From Terriglobia bacterium (lineage in GTDB: Bacteria > Acidobacteriota > Terriglobia > Bryobacterales > Bryobacteraceae), in NCBI GenBank assembly GCA_020073365.1, contig JAIQFL010000050.1, positions 1 to 44,691 of the forward strand: a stretch of DNA of 44,691 nt, given 5' to 3'. The translations under genes were made by a program, and so were the position numbers. A model generated the notes under the pieces. That model ran no database searches and was not told the DNA's origin. It saw nothing but the letters and a program-made list of their open reading frames with translations. This document shows positions 41,938-44,691 of the stretch, piece by piece; the stretch's first letter is position 1; each line of letters begins with the position of its first letter.

Positions 41938-42045
41938 ATGCCAGATTTTTTTGCACGGCTGTCGAAAAGACCCGGTGTCGAACGACATAGCTGTGATGGA
42001 GTCGAAGAGACACCAGAAGGGAGGCTCGATCATGACTCGGATTAG
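41938..42045 (+). CDS. Possible 35-codon leader ORF overlapping the ADOP start
   Basis: ATG at 41938 behind a strong site (GGAAGGAGAC, spacing nine). It reads MPDFFARLSKRPGVERHSCD and ends at a TAG (42043-42045) 14 bases into the permease gene. The composition is not especially protein-like. The strong ribosome site is the reason to list it. It may act as a translationally coupled leader, or be a vestige of a longer upstream gene. Confidence 0.3.
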   Translation: MPDFFARLSKRPGVERHSCDGVEETPEGRLDHDSD

Positions 42046-44539
42046 GGAAGAACAATTGGATTTACGCGACGCTGCCGGAATCTTTTGGCGTGACGTGAAG
42101 TACGCTTTCCGCTCGCTCGCCCGAGCTAAGGGGCTTACCATTACAGTAGTCCTCACGCTGGCACTCGGAATCGGAGCCAATGCCGCTATCTTCACGCTGG
42201 TCCGCGGTGTTCTTTTGCGGCCGTTAGTGAATCGCGACGAAAACAGGCTGATTTACATCCGGCAGAGCGCGCCGGGCTTGGGCACGGAGAATGCCGCGTT
42301 TTCCGTGCCGGAGATCCAGGACCTGCGGGAGCGGGTTAAATCGTTCAACGCGATCGGTGATTTCTCCACCATCGGCTTCACCATGAATGGGCTGGGCGAG
42401 CCGCGCGAAGTGCGGGCGGGAGTGGTCGGCGGCACGTACTTCGACGTGATGGGGCTTCATCCGGTGCTGGGGCGGCTGCTCGATATGCGAGACGACGGCC
42501 CAGCCGCCGAGGGCGCCGTGGTTCTGACGTATCGCTTCTGGACCACCGCCATGAGGAGCGACCCATCGGTGCTCGGAAAAGTCGTCAGGCTCGAATCGTT
42601 CGGACCGCGCACGGCGACCGTCGTAGGGGTGTTGGAACCATCGATCCCGTATCCGGCCGAAACCGAGATCATCGCCAACGTTGTGACCAGCCCACACCAC
42701 CTGTCGGCGACCATGGTGACGGGGCGGATCCATCGCATGACGGAGCTGTTTGGCCGGCTGGCCCCCGGCGCGACACTGGAACAGGCCCGCGCCGAGCTCA
42801 GGGCGGCACACGGCGCCATCATGAAAGAGCATCCGGAGGCATATCCGGCGAAGGCGGACTTCCGCATTGACGCGAAGCTTCTGCGCGACCAGATTACGTC
42901 CAGAGCGAGCACCGTGCTTTGGGTGCTGCTGGCAGCGTCTGGATTGGTCTTCATCATCGCCTGTTCCAACGTGGCCAACCTGATTCTGGCGCGGACCATT
43001 CGCCGCGAAGGTGAGCTGGTGGTTCGGGCCGCTCTGGGTGCAAGCACCGCCGCGCTGCGGCGCGTCCTGTTGGCGGAAAGCCTCCTGCTCTGCGGCGCGG
43101 GAGCGGCATTGGGTGTGCTAAGCGCGCGGCCCATGGTCGCGATCCTGGCGCGGTACGCGTCCCGGTTCTCGGTCCGCGCGCTGGATCTGACGGTGGACTC
43201 CAGCATGCTGTGGGTCGGCGCCGGACTGGCGCTGATCGCCGCGGCGCTCCTGGCGTTTGTGCCGCGCCTGCCTTCGGCTGACTGGTCGAACGGAATCAGC
43301 CTGTCCACGGGGAGCGCGCGGCTGACGGGCGGCTGCACGCGGCGTCTGCGGGCGTTCGCGGTCACCCAGATCGCGGCGTCCTTTGTCCTGCTGGCGGGCG
43401 CCGCCATGCTGCTCAAGACGCTGCTGGCGCTCCAGGCGGTCCAGACCGGCATCGACACGCGCCGGGTGCTCGCGATCAACGTGCCGGTGCTTTCGTATGG
43501 GCGGACGGACCTCCAGATCGTGGACTTCTACAAAGAAGCGATGCGGCGCGTACACGAATTGCCGGGCGTTGATGGCGTCGCTCTAGGGATGCTCACGCCG
43601 TGGCGCGAGGGAAGGGGGTTTGGCCCCGGCTTTCAATTCACGGCCGAAGGTTACGTTCGCGCAACGGCAGAAGACGATCCACGCGGCCAATTCCGTATTG
43701 TGTCGCCCGGATTTTTCGCTGCACTCGGCGTGCCGATGATCGCCGGGCGTGATTTCAACGATCTCGACCGCAAAGACAGCGAGCCGGTGACGATCGTAAG
43801 CCAAAGCGTGGCGCGGCGGATGTTTCCGAACCAGGAGGCGCTCAATCGGCGTCTCATTTTGACGGATCCGATTATCAAATTCATCGGCATGAAGGCGACG
43901 CCGATGCGCATCATCGGAATCGCCGCGGACATCGACGATGAGCACCTGGTTCCCCAGCCAACCCTTACTGTGTATAACCCATTCGGACAGGGACCGCTTT
44001 TCGGCGGGCGCCTCTTCGTCCACGTGCGATCGGATCCGTATGCTCTGATCAACCCGATCTCGCGGACCATCCGCGGCCTCTCGGTGGACCAGCCGGTAGA
44101 GCGCGCCGCGACGCTGGAGGATGTTCGCGCGGAAGTGCTGACGCCGGACCGGTTGAACGCCATGGTCTTCGGCGGCTTCGCCATGGTGGCGCTGACGATT
44201 GCGGTGGTGGGTGTGGCGGGCGTACTGGCATTTTCGGTGAGCGCGCGGACGCGCGAATTCGGCATCCGGGTGGCGATCGGGTCGCAGCCGCGGCATCTGC
44301 TGGCGCGGGTGATCGCGGAGGGCACGATCATCACGGCTGTAGGGATTGGCGCCGGACTGGCGTGCGGGCTCGCGCTACAGCGGCTGGCCGGCAGTTATTT
44401 CGAGAGCGTGCGGATGCCGGGGGCGTGGGTCGTAGTAGGGGCCGCGGGCGTACTGCTGGCAGCGGCCGTGGTCGCGTCCGCGTGGCCGGCGATGCGAGCC
44501 GCGCGCGTGGATGTGATGCAGGCTCTACGAGCGGATTAG
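42032..44539 (+). CDS. ADOP-type MacB/FtsX permease (intact)
   Basis: About 835 residues; ATG 42032 with AAGGGAGG seven bases upstream. N-terminal helix GLTITVVLTLALGIGANAAIFTLV, then a MacB periplasmic domain (VSAxEIQDLRE-like segment, YFDVMGLHPVLGRLLDMRDD, AAEGAVVLTYRFW) to about 260. FtsX permease region one follows (LWVLLAASGLVFIIACSNVA, REGELVVRAALGAS). The second half repeats this: RLRAFAVTQIAASFVLLAGA, a second MacB domain (FRIVSPGFFAALGVPMIAGRDF, RRMFPNQEALNRR) and the second FtsX region (VALTIAVVGVAGVLAFSVSA, RTREFGIRVAIGSQPRHLLA), ending in RAARVDVMQALRAD. ADOP permeases have no linked ATPase, and none is here. It starts 255 bases from the divergent frameshifted gene. Confidence 0.92.
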   Translation: MTRIREEQLDLRDAAGIFWRDVKYAFRSLARAKGLTITVVLTLALGIGANAAIFTLVRGVLLRPLVNRDENRLIYIRQSAPGLGTENAAFSVPEIQDLRERVKSFNAIGDFSTIGFTMNGLGEPREVRAGVVGGTYFDVMGLHPVLGRLLDMRDDGPAAEGAVVLTYRFWTTAMRSDPSVLGKVVRLESFGPRTATVVGVLEPSIPYPAETEIIANVVTSPHHLSATMVTGRIHRMTELFGRLAPGATLEQARAELRAAHGAIMKEHPEAYPAKADFRIDAKLLRDQITSRASTVLWVLLAASGLVFIIACSNVANLILARTIRREGELVVRAALGASTAALRRVLLAESLLLCGAGAALGVLSARPMVAILARYASRFSVRALDLTVDSSMLWVGAGLALIAAALLAFVPRLPSADWSNGISLSTGSARLTGGCTRRLRAFAVTQIAASFVLLAGAAMLLKTLLALQAVQTGIDTRRVLAINVPVLSYGRTDLQIVDFYKEAMRRVHELPGVDGVALGMLTPWREGRGFGPGFQFTAEGYVRATAEDDPRGQFRIVSPGFFAALGVPMIAGRDFNDLDRKDSEPVTIVSQSVARRMFPNQEALNRRLILTDPIIKFIGMKATPMRIIGIAADIDDEHLVPQPTLTVYNPFGQGPLFGGRLFVHVRSDPYALINPISRTIRGLSVDQPVERAATLEDVRAEVLTPDRLNAMVFGGFAMVALTIAVVGVAGVLAFSVSARTREFGIRVAIGSQPRHLLARVIAEGTIITAVGIGAGLACGLALQRLAGSYFESVRMPGAWVVVGAAGVLLAAAVVASAWPAMRAARVDVMQALRAD

Positions 44540-44624
44540 GGAACTGAGGGCGCCACGCTTCGGGCCAAGGCAGGCTAGACGGTAGCGAGGGAGCCTCATA
44601 CCGCCGAGAGAACGAAAACATCGA

Positions 44625-44657
44625 GTCAGCCGGCGTGAACGCCGGCTGACGTCTTTT
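44625..44657 (+). terminator. Rho-independent terminator after the ADOP gene
   Basis: GTCAGCCGGCGT (44625-44636) and ACGCCGGCTGAC (44639-44650) pair over 12 bases, with a two-base loop, followed by GTCTTTTGTT. It starts 86 bases after the permease stop. Confidence 0.75.
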
Positions 44658-44660
44658 GTT

Positions 44661-44684
44661 GGCCGGGGCCGATCGGCCCCGGCC
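44661..44684. repeat. Perfect 24-bp GC palindrome
   Basis: GGCCGGGGCC, GATC, then GGCCCCGGCC is a fully self-complementary 24-mer, four bases after the terminator's T run. It could be part of a bidirectional terminator or an element like the other hairpins in the window. Confidence 0.75.
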
Positions 44685-44691
44685 GCGCGGC

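Noticed and set aside
41648-42031. Permease frame extended 128 codons upstream
   Set aside because: The extension overlaps the divergent gene's start and is not protein-like; AAGGGAGG before 42032 marks the start.

Overview
The window looks like an Acidobacteriota chromosome, most likely from the Bryobacterales/'Solibacter' side of the phylum. The sequence is GC-rich. It carries an Oar-type TonB-dependent receptor with an N-terminal carboxypeptidase-regulatory domain, two large MacB/FtsX-type permeases of the 'acidobacterial duplicated orphan permease' (ADOP) kind with no ATPase beside them, a DUF1800/DUF1501 pair, tandem NHL-repeat proteins, and many secreted hydrolases. All family calls are from reading the sequence; no database was searched.

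Layout. 1-1641: 3' part of an M1 aminopeptidase. 1746-1820: an inverted repeat. 2034-4652 (-): an operon of a Tat-type sugar isomerase-like protein, a one-TM protein and an LssY_C protein, head to head with a macro-domain gene (4675-5220). 5290-6210: gene debris and a small hypothetical gene. 6247-8645: a decayed exopolysaccharide corner with an intact O-antigen ligase-like gene and a broken sugar transferase. 8669-11054: an HDOD-GAF regulator, a conserved-looking CxxC miniprotein and a secreted protein. 11417-14878: the TonB-dependent receptor. 15277-18291: two adjacent paralogues that share a degenerate JAB/MPN-like domain and a TM segment but end differently (TonB-C-like and NTF2-like). 18407-22395 (-): an S9 peptidase and a tannase/feruloyl esterase, translationally coupled. 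22438-22816: a gene remnant and tRNA-Leu(UAG). 22832-25953 (-): DUF1501 and DUF1800. 26083-27313: a SIMPL protein and MsrA. 27447-29831: an ECF sigma factor, a membrane protein and a secreted alpha/beta hydrolase with overlapping ends. 30145-32558: an ADOP permease broken by three frameshifts. 32674-33742: a T6SS-adaptor-like (DUF4123) pair without VgrG. 33939-35050: a HAD phosphatase coupled to a YgjV-like membrane protein. 35147-38042: two NHL propellers and a DUF4440-like lipoprotein. 38121-41776 (-): a CE15-like glucuronoyl esterase and a frameshifted TIM-barrel-like secreted protein. 42032-44539: an intact ADOP permease, then a terminator.

The themes are polymer breakdown and uptake (tannase, CE15, peptidases, TonB receptor), envelope proteins, and visible gene decay. 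Two families of short palindromic repeats link distant parts of the window. One has a 9-bp stem and supplies the stop codons of two genes; an inverted pair of it also sits inside a reading frame. The other is a 49-bp double hairpin found at 24156 and 39451. The best candidates for something undescribed are the JAB-like paralogue pair (15277-18291) and the repeat elements. The orphan DUF4123 module is next.
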